From an uncultured Bacteroides sp. (GTDB lineage: Bacteria > Bacteroidota > Bacteroidia > Bacteroidales > Bacteroidaceae), in contig CAUHML010000037.1 of assembly GCA_959606905.1 (NCBI GenBank), positions 1 through 30,411 on the forward strand: 30,411 bases of DNA, read 5' to 3'. The notes beneath the pieces are model-generated. The model was not told the origin of the DNA, did no database searches, and saw only the letters and a list, made by a program, of their open reading frames with translations. Below, piece after piece: positions 15,676 through 25,944 of the stretch (positions are counted from its first letter, which is position 1; each line of letters starts with the position of its first letter). The position numbers and the translations under genes are program-made.

Positions 15676-18075
15676 ATGATACGACACTATTTGAAAGTTG
15701 CTTTTCGTAATTTACTGAAATACAAGACCCAAAATATAATTTCTATCATCGGTCTTGCGGTAGGATTACTATGTTTCTGCATATGTATGTATTGTAGTCG
15801 TTTTGTTGAGACCACCAACCATTGTTTCAGTAATTACACTCGCATTGTGGAATTAAACCTTTATGATTATCAGACGGAAACATATTTTTCCGGTACACAA
15901 GTGGCTTTATCCGAAGAACTCCGCACATGGGCAATGGGAGAGGTGGAAGCAATTTCTTGTATGACATACTCGCGTGAACGTTCTTATCTTGCCGAAATTT
16001 CAGAGGAAAAATCATTACCATACGAACTTGAAACGATAGAAATAGATACTTTATACAATAAGGTATTCACTCCCCAAATAGTAGCCGGAAATTGGAAGAC
16101 GGCAAGCCGGACATCTAATGCCGTTATTTTAAGTGAATCTACTGCCATAAAGATATTCGGTAAAATAGAAAGTGCTATCGGTAAGCATCTGACTCTGGCG
16201 CGACGACTCCATACTTCGCCTGAAAGTACTCCGAAAACAGGAGGTATTGTTTATACGGTACAGGCAGTAATGAAAGATATCCCGCTAAACAATGGTTTTA
16301 GTTTTATGACGCATACTGATGCAATGGTTCTGAACGATAGTGAAGGACTTTTCCGAAGTACGAAACGTCACGATATGACAGGAGCCAGAACCTATGTCTT
16401 GCTTTCTCCCAATACGAATATAGCTGAACTGGAGCAGCAGTTTGCTAAGCGTAATTATAGTTATACTATGTATAATCAGTCTTATGCGGTTGTTGCTAAT
16501 TATATTAGCGACAGGGCACAGAAGAAAGGTGCTTTTGTGTTGGGATGGGTGACAGGAATAGTCGGTACATTGATATTACTGGTCGGACTAATCAATTTCT
16601 TTCACTTTCTGATCGGTTCTTTTCTTAATCGCACTAAAGAATACAGTATTATGAAAATGGCAGGATGTAATTGGAAACAACAATTCTGCCTGCTGTTTGT
16701 ACAATCATTGATTGTGGTGGTTATATCTTCCTTTTTAGTAATATGGGGAATAGAATTGATTGGCAACCGAATGGATTTTTCTCTACAGGGCATTACAATG
16801 ACTTTTCCGCCCGAAATTCTTTTGATACACGCTATGCAATATATCATTCTTCTTATATTGCTCTGTGCTGCAATTTGTCTGTTTGTATCTGTCCGTATTC
16901 GCAGAATTTCGATACAAACAGGCATTCATGGAGGAGTAAATAAACGTCGAGGTAAGCAGTGGGGACGTAACCTTATGCTGGGAATCCAGTTCTTTATCTG
17001 CTGGATATTTGTATCATTCACTGTCGCATTGTTTTTACAGTCGGAGAAAACAACCCAAACATTGTTTCATACGCTTAACCAAAAAGAAAAAGAAGCGATT
17101 CTTAGCATTCCATTAGACTATTCGTTTATGAAAAATGAAGAGAAGTTAAGTGTGGTAGAACGTTTTCAGCAACATGCAGGGGTAAAAGATGTCTTATTGG
17201 CAGATATTGCTTATACACAAGGAGTATCCGGAAACCTGTTGATGACCGAGAAAGGGAATGACAACTCCTGGACTGATATCAATATTATGTGCGTTCCGCT
17301 GAATTTCTTTGCTTTTATGAATATTCCGATAGAGGAGGGCAGAACTATCCGGACAAAAAATGACCTTGTCATGGATAAAGTATGGCAAAACAAACAAAAG
17401 AAGAATGTAATTGGAATGAATTTTTATGACCAAAATAATGATTATACCGTATGTGGAGTTTGTACTCCTTTCCAGACTGATGTCCATTATCATAGTGGCG
17501 GCTATGCTTTTATGCTCTATGATCCTTCTGAATATGTTGGCCATTGCTATGTAAAATGTTACCCTGAACAACAAAAAGAAGTCGTAAAGTGGATTGAGAA
17601 AATCCGTCGTGAAGTACTTCCGGAGAATATATCGTATCAGGTTCGTACATTTCAAGACGACCTATATGAAATACAGGCTATGGAATATATGCTGAAAGAT
17701 ACTATCCTGTTTTTCGCAATCGTCAGTATCATCATTACCTTGTTGGGTGTATATTCCAGCATTACCCTCGATACTGAACGTAGACAGAAAGAAGTGGCTA
17801 TCCGTAAAGTAAATGGAGCCGGAATGTCGCATATTATCTGGTTGTTTGCCCGTTTGTATATAACTTTGTTGATGGTTACCGCAGCTCTATCCTTTCCGTT
17901 AGTATACCTAGTGTTACAGCTATGGAAACAAATATATACGGTATTCTTTAACTGTGGATTCTGGTTCTGGACAGGGATTTTTATATCTGTTGCTATGATA
18001 ACGGCACTAACGATTTGGTTCCGTATCTTGAAGATTGCCAGAGTTAATCCGGTGGAGTCTATCAAAAATGAATAG
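15676..18075 (+). CDS. Large duplicated FtsX/MacB-type permease 2 (type B)
   Basis: 799 aa with the same eight-TM duplicated layout (TM1 about 21-40, TM2-4 about 291-407, TM5 about 434-454, TM6-8 about 676-785). It opens MIRHYLKVAFRNLLKYKTQN and closes RVNPVESIKNE. The C-terminal FtsX motif is standard (ERRQKEVAIRKVNGAG, about 701-716), but the equivalent motif in the first half is degenerate (NRTKEYSIMKMAGCN, about 318-332), losing the RK-NGA core. This suggests that only the second half contacts an ATPase canonically. It is most like the next permease, with shared blocks such as FMKNEEK, GVKDVLL and MLGIQFFICW. It follows permease 1 by 12 nt. Confidence 0.9.
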   Translation: MIRHYLKVAFRNLLKYKTQNIISIIGLAVGLLCFCICMYCSRFVETTNHCFSNYTRIVELNLYDYQTETYFSGTQVALSEELRTWAMGEVEAISCMTYSRERSYLAEISEEKSLPYELETIEIDTLYNKVFTPQIVAGNWKTASRTSNAVILSESTAIKIFGKIESAIGKHLTLARRLHTSPESTPKTGGIVYTVQAVMKDIPLNNGFSFMTHTDAMVLNDSEGLFRSTKRHDMTGARTYVLLSPNTNIAELEQQFAKRNYSYTMYNQSYAVVANYISDRAQKKGAFVLGWVTGIVGTLILLVGLINFFHFLIGSFLNRTKEYSIMKMAGCNWKQQFCLLFVQSLIVVVISSFLVIWGIELIGNRMDFSLQGITMTFPPEILLIHAMQYIILLILLCAAICLFVSVRIRRISIQTGIHGGVNKRRGKQWGRNLMLGIQFFICWIFVSFTVALFLQSEKTTQTLFHTLNQKEKEAILSIPLDYSFMKNEEKLSVVERFQQHAGVKDVLLADIAYTQGVSGNLLMTEKGNDNSWTDINIMCVPLNFFAFMNIPIEEGRTIRTKNDLVMDKVWQNKQKKNVIGMNFYDQNNDYTVCGVCTPFQTDVHYHSGGYAFMLYDPSEYVGHCYVKCYPEQQKEVVKWIEKIRREVLPENISYQVRTFQDDLYEIQAMEYMLKDTILFFAIVSIIITLLGVYSSITLDTERRQKEVAIRKVNGAGMSHIIWLFARLYITLLMVTAALSFPLVYLVLQLWKQIYTVFFNCGFWFWTGIFISVAMITALTIWFRILKIARVNPVESIKNE

Positions 18076-18113
18076 GAAAACCATATTTGAATTAGAAAAT
18101 AAAAGAAAACAAA

Positions 18114-20510
18114 ATGATACAGCATTATTCAAAAGTTGCTTTGCGCAATTTGATGAAATATAAAACCCAAAATCTTATATCAACCATAGGCTTGGCTGTG
18201 GGACTGCTATGCTTCAGTATTTGTTTCTATTGTAGCCGCTATATGCAGAGTGTTGACCAATGTTTTAATAATTATCATCGTTTGGTAGACATCAATTTAG
18301 CTGATGAAGGTAGGATGTTATCCGGTACTCCTGCAATATTGGCGGAGAAGTTGACAAAAGAATATGGACATGAAGTAGAAGCATATTCCAGAGTTGCTTA
18401 TGCACGGCAACGGCCTTTTGATGTGTATACAAATGATGAAAAGAAACTACCCTATACATTTGAATGCATAGAAGTCGACTCGTTTTTTAATCGTTTGTTC
18501 ACTCCGACTGTTGTGGCAGGTTCGTGGAGAGTGGCAGCCTATACTCCTAATGCGGTAGTAATAACAGAAAGTACAGCACGCAAATTATTTCCATATAATC
18601 AGGAGGCTATCGGTAAACGTATGGTGATGACAAGCAAAATATGGTCTTCTCCGAAAACAACTCCTGATAGCGGAGGTATCTCATACACAATTCAGGCTGT
18701 GATTAAAGATATTCCAGCCAATGTCAGTATGAACTTCATGCGGACAATTGAAGTTCTCATTCTGAACGATAGTGAAGGATTATTTAAAATGACCGGTAAT
18801 AATGACCAGACAGGCGTTTATACTTACGGATTGCTTCATGAAGGCAGAACAGCCAAAGATTTAAATGAAGTGTATAGAAAGAGTAATGTCACTCACCGAA
18901 TGTTTAATTGCGATTATGACCTGATTGTTTCTCCTATTGGAAAAAGTAATGGCAACTCTGACATGATAACCATCTTTAGCTCAATAACTAGCATTGTAGC
19001 AGTTTTAATCTTATTAGTTGCTTTACTAAACTTTTTCCATTTTCAGATTGGAAGTATAATCAATCGCCAACGGGAATTTACAATTCGGAAGATAATAGGA
19101 AATGATATGTTTCATCTGGCAATGATGCTTTTTGTGCAATTGTTTTTGGTCATTGTAATCGCTTCTTTATTTATGTTCGGACTCATAGAAATATTGTCTT
19201 CCGGAATGCATATCTCATTGTCTGATTTAAGCTTGTCCATTGATAGAGAGCGTTTGATGTTACAAGCCGGACAATATATTATCATTCTTCTCATAGCAAC
19301 ATTTGTGATCTGTTTTTCTGTTGCTTTTTATATCCGTAGGGTAAACATACAATTAGGCATGAGCAATGGGCTTAAAAGTAAAAAGCATTTCTTTCGTAAT
19401 AGCATGTTAGGAATCCAGTTTTTCATTTGTTGGCTATTCGTTTCTATGACTGTCGCTCTTTATTTACAAACAAATACTACAATATCTACGCTGTACAATA
19501 CGTTGACTAAAGCGGAGAAAAATAGCATATTAAGTCTTAAATTGGACTATACTTTTATGAAAAATGAAGAAAAAGTTGCGCTTGTTGAACGTATCCGACA
19601 GTATTCAGGCGTGAAAGATGTCTTACTTTCTGAAGACGGTTACTTAAATGGTAGTCCGGATCGTACAGGCATACAATTAGATAAAGACTCGGATAGGTGG
19701 CTAGAAATAAATATAATGAGGGTAACGCCTGATTTTATTTCTTTTATGAATATCCCCTTGTCAGCAGGACAAAATATGGAAGGCAATAATGATATATTGG
19801 TCGATGAAATATTTATGAATAAAAAAGAAAATATACTGGGGACTACTCTTTATCATTATAAAGACGCTTATACTGTACGCGGTATATTGTCTTCTTTTAC
19901 TCCCTCGGTTTATGCTTATAAAGAGGAGCAGACTCCTTATGTTTTCTTTCCTATGAAAGATAATGGAAATGTAGGTCATTGTTATATCAAGTGTTACACA
20001 GATAAAAAGGAAGAGGTCCGCCAATGGATGACCCAACTTTTGCAGGAAGTGTTACCGGAAAGTGTTGAGCCCGAAATAACAACTTTTTTGGATGATATCA
20101 TTGAACAACAGGCCATGGAAACTAAATTCAAGAATATAACTTTATTTTTCTCTATTGTAAGTCTGATTATAACTTTATTGGGAGTATATTCAGCTATTAC
20201 TCTTGACACCGAACGTCGGCAGAAAGAAGTGGCAATCCGGAAAATAAACGGAGCGGGAATAAAACAGATTATCTTACTGTTTTCCCGGTTGTATATGTTA
20301 CTTTTGACAACATCGGCTTTATTAGCTTTTCCTGTGGTATACGTCATTCTCCATATGTGGAAAGAAATATATCAGATATTCTTTAATGACGGGATATTAT
20401 ATTGGGTAGGAATATTTGTAGGAGTAACTTTATTGACTGCACTAACCGTTATCTTTAGAATCCTAAGGATTGTACGACTCAATCCTGCGGAAGTTATCAA
20501 GAATGAATAA
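18114..20510 (+). CDS. Large duplicated FtsX/MacB-type permease 3 (type B)
   Basis: 798 aa, the close paralogue of the preceding permease: it begins MIQHYSKVALRNLMKYKTQN, ends RLNPAEVIKNE, and shares FMKNEEK, GVKDVLL and GHCYIKCY/GHCYVKCY. TM1 is about 21-40, TM2 about 293-316, TM5 about 431-451 and TM6 about 676-698. The C-terminal coupling motif is ERRQKEVAIRKINGAG. The first-half motif NRQREFTIRKIIGND keeps RK but not NGA. The adjacent position and similarity suggest tandem duplication, and possibly a heterodimer with permease 2. It lies 38 nt after permease 2 and 27 nt before the ATPase gene. Confidence 0.9.
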   Translation: MIQHYSKVALRNLMKYKTQNLISTIGLAVGLLCFSICFYCSRYMQSVDQCFNNYHRLVDINLADEGRMLSGTPAILAEKLTKEYGHEVEAYSRVAYARQRPFDVYTNDEKKLPYTFECIEVDSFFNRLFTPTVVAGSWRVAAYTPNAVVITESTARKLFPYNQEAIGKRMVMTSKIWSSPKTTPDSGGISYTIQAVIKDIPANVSMNFMRTIEVLILNDSEGLFKMTGNNDQTGVYTYGLLHEGRTAKDLNEVYRKSNVTHRMFNCDYDLIVSPIGKSNGNSDMITIFSSITSIVAVLILLVALLNFFHFQIGSIINRQREFTIRKIIGNDMFHLAMMLFVQLFLVIVIASLFMFGLIEILSSGMHISLSDLSLSIDRERLMLQAGQYIIILLIATFVICFSVAFYIRRVNIQLGMSNGLKSKKHFFRNSMLGIQFFICWLFVSMTVALYLQTNTTISTLYNTLTKAEKNSILSLKLDYTFMKNEEKVALVERIRQYSGVKDVLLSEDGYLNGSPDRTGIQLDKDSDRWLEINIMRVTPDFISFMNIPLSAGQNMEGNNDILVDEIFMNKKENILGTTLYHYKDAYTVRGILSSFTPSVYAYKEEQTPYVFFPMKDNGNVGHCYIKCYTDKKEEVRQWMTQLLQEVLPESVEPEITTFLDDIIEQQAMETKFKNITLFFSIVSLIITLLGVYSAITLDTERRQKEVAIRKINGAGIKQIILLFSRLYMLLLTTSALLAFPVVYVILHMWKEIYQIFFNDGILYWVGIFVGVTLLTALTVIFRILRIVRLNPAEVIKNE

Positions 20511-20537
20511 ATTCAATAATTTTTAAATAGTACAATT

Positions 20538-21212
20538 ATGATTAAAACAATTAATTTACAGAAGATTTTCAAGACAGAAGAAGTGGAAACTTGGGCATTG
20601 AATAATGTCAGTATTGAAGTGAAACAAGGTGAGTTTGTTGCTATTATGGGACCTTCCGGCTGTGGAAAGTCAACGTTACTTAATATTCTGGGACTGTTGG
20701 ACAATCCGACAGGAGGAGAGTATTATCTGAATGGAATGGAAGTTTCGAAGTACACGGAATCGCAGCGTACAAATCTCCGTAAAGGAGTCATTGGTTTTGT
20801 ATTTCAGAGTTTCAATCTGATAGATGAACTGAACGTATATGAAAACATTGAATTACCTCTGCTCTATATGGGTATCTCAGCTTCCGAACGTAAAAAGAGA
20901 GTGGAGACTGCCATGGAACGAATGGCTATTACTCATCGTAGCAAACATTTCCCCCAACAATTGTCAGGTGGTCAGCAGCAACGTGTCGCTATCGCCCGTG
21001 CAGTAGTTGCCAACCCTAAATTGATCCTTGCCGATGAGCCTACCGGTAATCTGGACTCAAAGAATGGTAAAGAAGTAATGGGGCTATTGAGCGAATTGAA
21101 TAAGGAAGGAACAACGATTGTAATGGTAACGCACTCCCAGCATGACGCCGGTTACGCTGATCGCGTCATCAATCTGTTCGACGGACAAGTAGTAACTGAA
21201 GTCAGCATGTAA
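20538..21212 (+). CDS. ABC transporter ATPase of the MacB/LolD type
   Basis: 224 aa, the standard size of a stand-alone LolD/FtsE/MacB-type nucleotide-binding subunit. Walker A GPSGCGKST is at 38-46, Q-loop Q90, signature LSGGQQQR 142-149, Walker B LILADEPTGNLD 162-173 with catalytic E167, and switch histidine H199 in MVTHS. All residues needed for ATP hydrolysis are present. It is the only ATPase gene in this nine-gene operon and is the sixth gene, between the B and C permease pairs. I infer that it energises all six permeases, either in turn or in distinct complexes. The regular gene spacing (27 nt before, 12 nt after) supports one transcript. Confidence 0.96.
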   Translation: MIKTINLQKIFKTEEVETWALNNVSIEVKQGEFVAIMGPSGCGKSTLLNILGLLDNPTGGEYYLNGMEVSKYTESQRTNLRKGVIGFVFQSFNLIDELNVYENIELPLLYMGISASERKKRVETAMERMAITHRSKHFPQQLSGGQQQRVAIARAVVANPKLILADEPTGNLDSKNGKEVMGLLSELNKEGTTIVMVTHSQHDAGYADRVINLFDGQVVTEVSM

Positions 21213-21227
21213 CATTAAAAGAGTATG

Positions 21228-23570
21228 ATGATAAAACATTATCTAAAAGTAGCTTTCCGCAATCTGGCGAAATATAAGGTGCAAAGCATTGTGAGTATTT
21301 TAGGATTGGCAGTAGGCTTTGTATGCTTTGCATTGTCTACTTTGTGGATTCGTTATGAAATGACTTATGATACTTTTCACGAAGGTGCGGAACGTATTTA
21401 TCTGGTGCGTGCACATTATGCACATGAACCTGGTAAGATATCCAATTCTACTCCTTATCCTTTAGCTGATTATTTACAGAAAGGTAATCCGGAAATAGAG
21501 GCAATGGCTTCTACTTCCGTACAGAAAGTTAAATTTCGTGTGAAGGATACTGAGAAGGATGTTGTGTCGGCTGCTGCAGATTCTGTTTTGATGAACTTTT
21601 TTAATATACGAGTATTAAGAGGAACAGTGAACTTCTTGAAGGGAACCAATGGGGAAATTGCTATAACAGAAGAATTTTCTAAAAGAATATTTGGAGAGGA
21701 AGAGGCATTGGGTCGGGAGGTAGAGGTTAGTGGACATGCTTCTAAAGTTGGAGCAATCGTGAGTGGCTGGTCTTCTCATTCCAATATTCCATATAGTATA
21801 TTAACTTCTGCCAGACATTATACACAATGGGGGAGTGCGAATGAAAACTTATTTGTTCGCATTCGTAAGGGGACAAATGGGGAAGAATTTCAGAAAAAAA
21901 TTGCTGCTCTCCGTATCAATGATATTGAGAAGGAAAATGAATTGGGAGAGCTATTATTGACCCCGCTATCGGCTTTACGCTATTCCGGTTATGTATCTCG
22001 GGAAGATACCGTGATTACTTTTAGCTATATCTTATATTTTTCATTAGCCGGTGGATTGGTCATTATCTGTTCGTTATTTAATTATTTGACTCTCTATATC
22101 AGTCGGTTATATATGCGTAGGCGTGAAATGGCACTTCGCAAAGTGAATGGAGCAGGTAATAAAGATTTGTTTGTTCAGTTGACCGTTGAACTATTGATTG
22201 TTCAGTTTATAGCTTTGGTAGCCGGATTGTTCTTTATTGAAATATGTATGTCCCGTTTCCTCGAGTTCACACGAATAGCTCCCAACTCTTATTATGGAGA
22301 GATTTTAGTATATCTGTTTATTGTGATAGCTTTGTCTCTTTTGTTGGCTCAGATACCACTATATCATTTTCGTCGCCGAACTTTGCAAGACGCTGTCAAA
22401 GGGAAAGTTTCAGTAAACAGACCGTATGCTTTCCGTAAGTTCGGGATTGTTATACAATTGATAGTCAGTCTTGTTTTCATATTCTGTACAGTGGTTATAA
22501 TGAAACAGATTTATTTCCTGAAGCATACAGACTTAGGAATGGAACGTCATAATATTGCCAATGTTGCATTATGGAGAGGTGATATAAAACAGTGGGGCGG
22601 TAAGATAGCAGCTTTACCTATGGTGACCGAAGTTCTGCCTCCCCGTTATTTTCCGATTATTCCTACCGGACCAATGATGTATGCGGAAATGAACCATTGG
22701 GAAGATATGCCTGAAGCAGTAGAAGAACCTATAACTGTTGGCATAATGCCTGCAATGAAGGATTTCTTTGATTTTTATGATTTGAAATTAATTGAAGGCG
22801 AACTGCTCTCAGAAAAGAATGCTCCCAATGATATTGTAATTGATGAAAATACACTTCGGATATTTGGTTGGAACCAAGGAGTAGGAAAGACTTTGGGATA
22901 TGAGAAGGATGGCAAAATTCTTCATTCATATAGAGTGGTAGGAGTTGTCCGGAATTTCTGTTATCAACCGCCTACAAGTATTCCGGGATGTATCGCTTTA
23001 CAACAACCTCAAGCACAAAATTATCTGCTGTTTCGTGCCAGTATTTTGTTTAAATTTGAGGAAGGTTCCTGGCACGAATGCCGGAAAGCGATTGAGGCCA
23101 TGCATAAAGAAGATTTTCCGAATGCCTATTTACGATTGTTTAATGAGGAGGAAGAATATGATAAGTATCTCCGTTCGGAAAGTGCTTTAATGAAGCTGTT
23201 GACTTTCGTATCATTAGTTTGTATTCTGATCTCTTTGTTCGGAATATTCTCATTGGTTACATTATCTTGTGAACAACGTCGTAAGGAGATTGCCATACGT
23301 AGAGTCAACGGGGCACAGGTATATCATATTCTTCATCTATTTTTCCGTGAGTATTTATTGTTGCTGGCAACAGCTGTTATAATAGCTTTTCCTGTCGGAT
23401 ACGTTTTAATGAAACAATGGATTGATCGGTATGTAAGGCAAACGCCGATTGAGGTATGGATATATGTAGCTATATTTGGAATTATAGGATTTTTTATCTT
23501 ACTATGTATAGGCTGCCGAGTATGGAAAGCTGTTTTGCAGAATCCGGCAGAAGTAATTAAGAATGAATAA
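21228..23570 (+). CDS. Large duplicated FtsX/MacB-type permease 4 (type C)
   Basis: 780 aa from the second of two adjacent ATGs (21225 and 21228). I chose 21228 because three sister permeases begin M-I-x-H-Y. TM1 is about 21-41, TM2 about 265-290, TM5 about 405-425 and TM6 about 654-679. Both coupling motifs are well kept: RRREMALRKVNGAGN in the first half and CEQRRKEIAIRRVNGAQ in the second. The protein ends LQNPAEVIKNE. With the following permease it shares WIRYEMTYD-FHEGA-RIYL and FGIFSLVTLSCEQRRKE, defining type C. The periplasmic cores are shorter than in types A and B. It begins 15 nt after the ATPase stop. Confidence 0.9.
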   Translation: MIKHYLKVAFRNLAKYKVQSIVSILGLAVGFVCFALSTLWIRYEMTYDTFHEGAERIYLVRAHYAHEPGKISNSTPYPLADYLQKGNPEIEAMASTSVQKVKFRVKDTEKDVVSAAADSVLMNFFNIRVLRGTVNFLKGTNGEIAITEEFSKRIFGEEEALGREVEVSGHASKVGAIVSGWSSHSNIPYSILTSARHYTQWGSANENLFVRIRKGTNGEEFQKKIAALRINDIEKENELGELLLTPLSALRYSGYVSREDTVITFSYILYFSLAGGLVIICSLFNYLTLYISRLYMRRREMALRKVNGAGNKDLFVQLTVELLIVQFIALVAGLFFIEICMSRFLEFTRIAPNSYYGEILVYLFIVIALSLLLAQIPLYHFRRRTLQDAVKGKVSVNRPYAFRKFGIVIQLIVSLVFIFCTVVIMKQIYFLKHTDLGMERHNIANVALWRGDIKQWGGKIAALPMVTEVLPPRYFPIIPTGPMMYAEMNHWEDMPEAVEEPITVGIMPAMKDFFDFYDLKLIEGELLSEKNAPNDIVIDENTLRIFGWNQGVGKTLGYEKDGKILHSYRVVGVVRNFCYQPPTSIPGCIALQQPQAQNYLLFRASILFKFEEGSWHECRKAIEAMHKEDFPNAYLRLFNEEEEYDKYLRSESALMKLLTFVSLVCILISLFGIFSLVTLSCEQRRKEIAIRRVNGAQVYHILHLFFREYLLLLATAVIIAFPVGYVLMKQWIDRYVRQTPIEVWIYVAIFGIIGFFILLCIGCRVWKAVLQNPAEVIKNE

Positions 23571-23587
23571 TAATTAATGGTGATATT

Positions 23588-25921
23588 ATGATTACACATT
23601 ATTTAAAAGTAGCTTTTCGTAACTTAGTAAAATACAAAACGCAGACACTTATCAGCATAATTGGATTATCGGTTGGTTTTACTTGCTTTGCGCTTTCCGT
23701 ATTATGGATTCGTTATGAAATGACGTATGATAATTTTCATGAAGGAGCAGACCGTATTTATCTGGCAGGTGATAAATTTGATTTGCAAGGAGACGGATTC
23801 TCTTATTATTCGTCAAGTTTGTTGGCTGATTATATAATGAAAAACTGTCCGGAAGTAGAAAAGGCTTGCCATATAATACAAAAAAACATAATACCCATTG
23901 AATATGAGAAAAATGTATATCAGACACAACAATTAAGAGTTGATTCAAACTTTGTCTCAATCTTTAATATTATTGTATTAGAAGGAAGCAACCGTATGAG
24001 ATTAGAGAATAACCAAATTGCCATTACTGATAAAATTGCTAAGCAAATATTTGGAACTGAATCTCCGATAGGTAAGCAATTTATATTTCCTAATACAAAT
24101 AATACAAAGATGACAATAGTTGCAGTGGTAAAATCATGGGAAGGTCATTCTTTATATCCTTTTGATATATTATTACCTTATGAGGATCAAGATCCACATT
24201 GGGGGAGTCAACGAAGCCATACACTTTTCCGTATTTACCCTAATAGTGATATAAATGCATTGGAGAAAAGATTGGCTAAATATGAAGTGCAACAAGACTC
24301 ATATAAACAGTTAATGTCTACTCCTATTGCTTTATTATCTACCTTACGAAGTACACATCCGAGAGAAGATGTTAATGTCAAATTGAATCACATTCGTCTT
24401 TTTGCCTGGATTGGAGCTTTGGTTATTATTTGTGGATTATGTAACTATTTAACAATGCTTGTTACTCGTATTCGAATGCGAAAACGTGAATTGGCATTAC
24501 GGAAAGTAAATGGAGCTTCTAATGGTAGTTTGCTGTCATTGCTTCTTTGGGAATTGGTATTGTTACTCATTGTATCATCGGGATTAGGACTTATGATAAT
24601 AGAACTCATTTTACCGGGCTTTAGATCTCTATCACAAATAGCCGAGGATACTTCATTCTATTATAGTGAAACGCTTATGTATATATTATTATTAATATTG
24701 ATAACTATAAGTCTGGCAGCCATACTTATCCGATATGTCAGCAAGCAGTCTTTGCTTGATAGTATTAAACATAAATCAAATCTTCATCTTTCCGGTTGGT
24801 TTTATAAAGGAAGTGTTTCCTTTCAATTATTTGTTAGTATTGGTTTGGTGTTTTGTACTATGGTGATGATGAAACAGCTGGATTATCTATTGAATTCAAA
24901 AGAACTTGGGTTGAATAGACATAATATAGGAGTTATAGCTTCCGGTTATGGATTTGAAGGTGTTCCTTTTAAAGAAATTCTGGAACAAATGCCTGATGTT
25001 ATAGAATGTTTATATGGCTTTTATACTCCTATTCCTAAAATGTCATTTTATAGTTATGAAGTGAGGGAATGGGAAGGACAGGCGGACAAAGAACAACGTA
25101 TCAAGTTAGAGAAGGAAACCATCAATCAGGATTATGCTAATTTTTTCCAAGTTGAAGTTTTGGAAGGTAATATGTTGGATGAAAAAGACGGGAAAGAGGC
25201 GGTCCTTATAAATGAAGCTGCGGCAAAGGCTTTTGGTTGGGATCATCCTATTGGAAAGAAGATACACCTGAACGAAAAATGTATAGTAAAAGGGGTTGTT
25301 AAAAATATTTATTATAATGCCCCGATACATCCGGTTACTCCAGCTATATTCTTCTTGCCGGACAACAAGCAAAAAAGTGAAAGTAGAGGTCATTTGATTT
25401 TTAAGTTTAAAGAGGGTACCTGGAAAAATGTTTCTCAAAAATTGAGAGAAGAAGCTTATAAAGTTAATCCGAATGCAGAATTACGTTTGATTAATATGGA
25501 GGAAAAATACGATGAGTACATGAAATCGGAAAATTCTTTAAATATGCTATTGAGTATTGTTTCCTTTATATGTATAGCAATTGCCGTATTCGGCATCTTT
25601 TCTTTAGTTACTTTATCGTGCGAGCAACGTCGTAAAGAAATTGCTATTCGTAAAGTCAATGGTGCCAGTATAGGAACAATTCTGAATTTATTCTTTAAAG
25701 AATATCTGCTTTTGCTTATCATTGCATCATGTATCGCTTTTCCATTAGGATACGTCATTATGAAACATTGGCTTGAAAGTTATGTAAAACAGACTCCGAT
25801 AAGTCTTTGGATATATGGAGGAATATTTATTGTAATGCTTCTTATCATTTTCCTGAGCATTATTTGGAGAGTATGGAAAGCAGCCCGGCAGAATCCGGCA
25901 GAGGTGATTAAAAGTGAGTAA
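23588..25921 (+). CDS. Large duplicated FtsX/MacB-type permease 5 (type C)
   Basis: 777 aa paralogue of permease 4. It opens MITHYLKVAFRNLVKYKTQT, has coupling motifs MRKRELALRKVNGASN (about 297-312) and CEQRRKEIAIRKVNGAS (about 678-694), and ends RQNPAEVIKSE. TM1 is about 20-41, TM2 about 273-297, TM5 about 406-428 and TM6 about 653-678. The periplasmic cores differ from permease 4 much more than the membrane parts, as expected if the cores decide partner or substrate choice. It is 17 nt downstream of permease 4. The sequence looks more AT-rich than permease 4, though this was judged by eye. Confidence 0.9.
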   Translation: MITHYLKVAFRNLVKYKTQTLISIIGLSVGFTCFALSVLWIRYEMTYDNFHEGADRIYLAGDKFDLQGDGFSYYSSSLLADYIMKNCPEVEKACHIIQKNIIPIEYEKNVYQTQQLRVDSNFVSIFNIIVLEGSNRMRLENNQIAITDKIAKQIFGTESPIGKQFIFPNTNNTKMTIVAVVKSWEGHSLYPFDILLPYEDQDPHWGSQRSHTLFRIYPNSDINALEKRLAKYEVQQDSYKQLMSTPIALLSTLRSTHPREDVNVKLNHIRLFAWIGALVIICGLCNYLTMLVTRIRMRKRELALRKVNGASNGSLLSLLLWELVLLLIVSSGLGLMIIELILPGFRSLSQIAEDTSFYYSETLMYILLLILITISLAAILIRYVSKQSLLDSIKHKSNLHLSGWFYKGSVSFQLFVSIGLVFCTMVMMKQLDYLLNSKELGLNRHNIGVIASGYGFEGVPFKEILEQMPDVIECLYGFYTPIPKMSFYSYEVREWEGQADKEQRIKLEKETINQDYANFFQVEVLEGNMLDEKDGKEAVLINEAAAKAFGWDHPIGKKIHLNEKCIVKGVVKNIYYNAPIHPVTPAIFFLPDNKQKSESRGHLIFKFKEGTWKNVSQKLREEAYKVNPNAELRLINMEEKYDEYMKSENSLNMLLSIVSFICIAIAVFGIFSLVTLSCEQRRKEIAIRKVNGASIGTILNLFFKEYLLLLIIASCIAFPLGYVIMKHWLESYVKQTPISLWIYGGIFIVMLLIIFLSIIWRVWKAARQNPAEVIKSE

Positions 25922-25944
25922 GAATATTATTTAATAAAAGCAAT

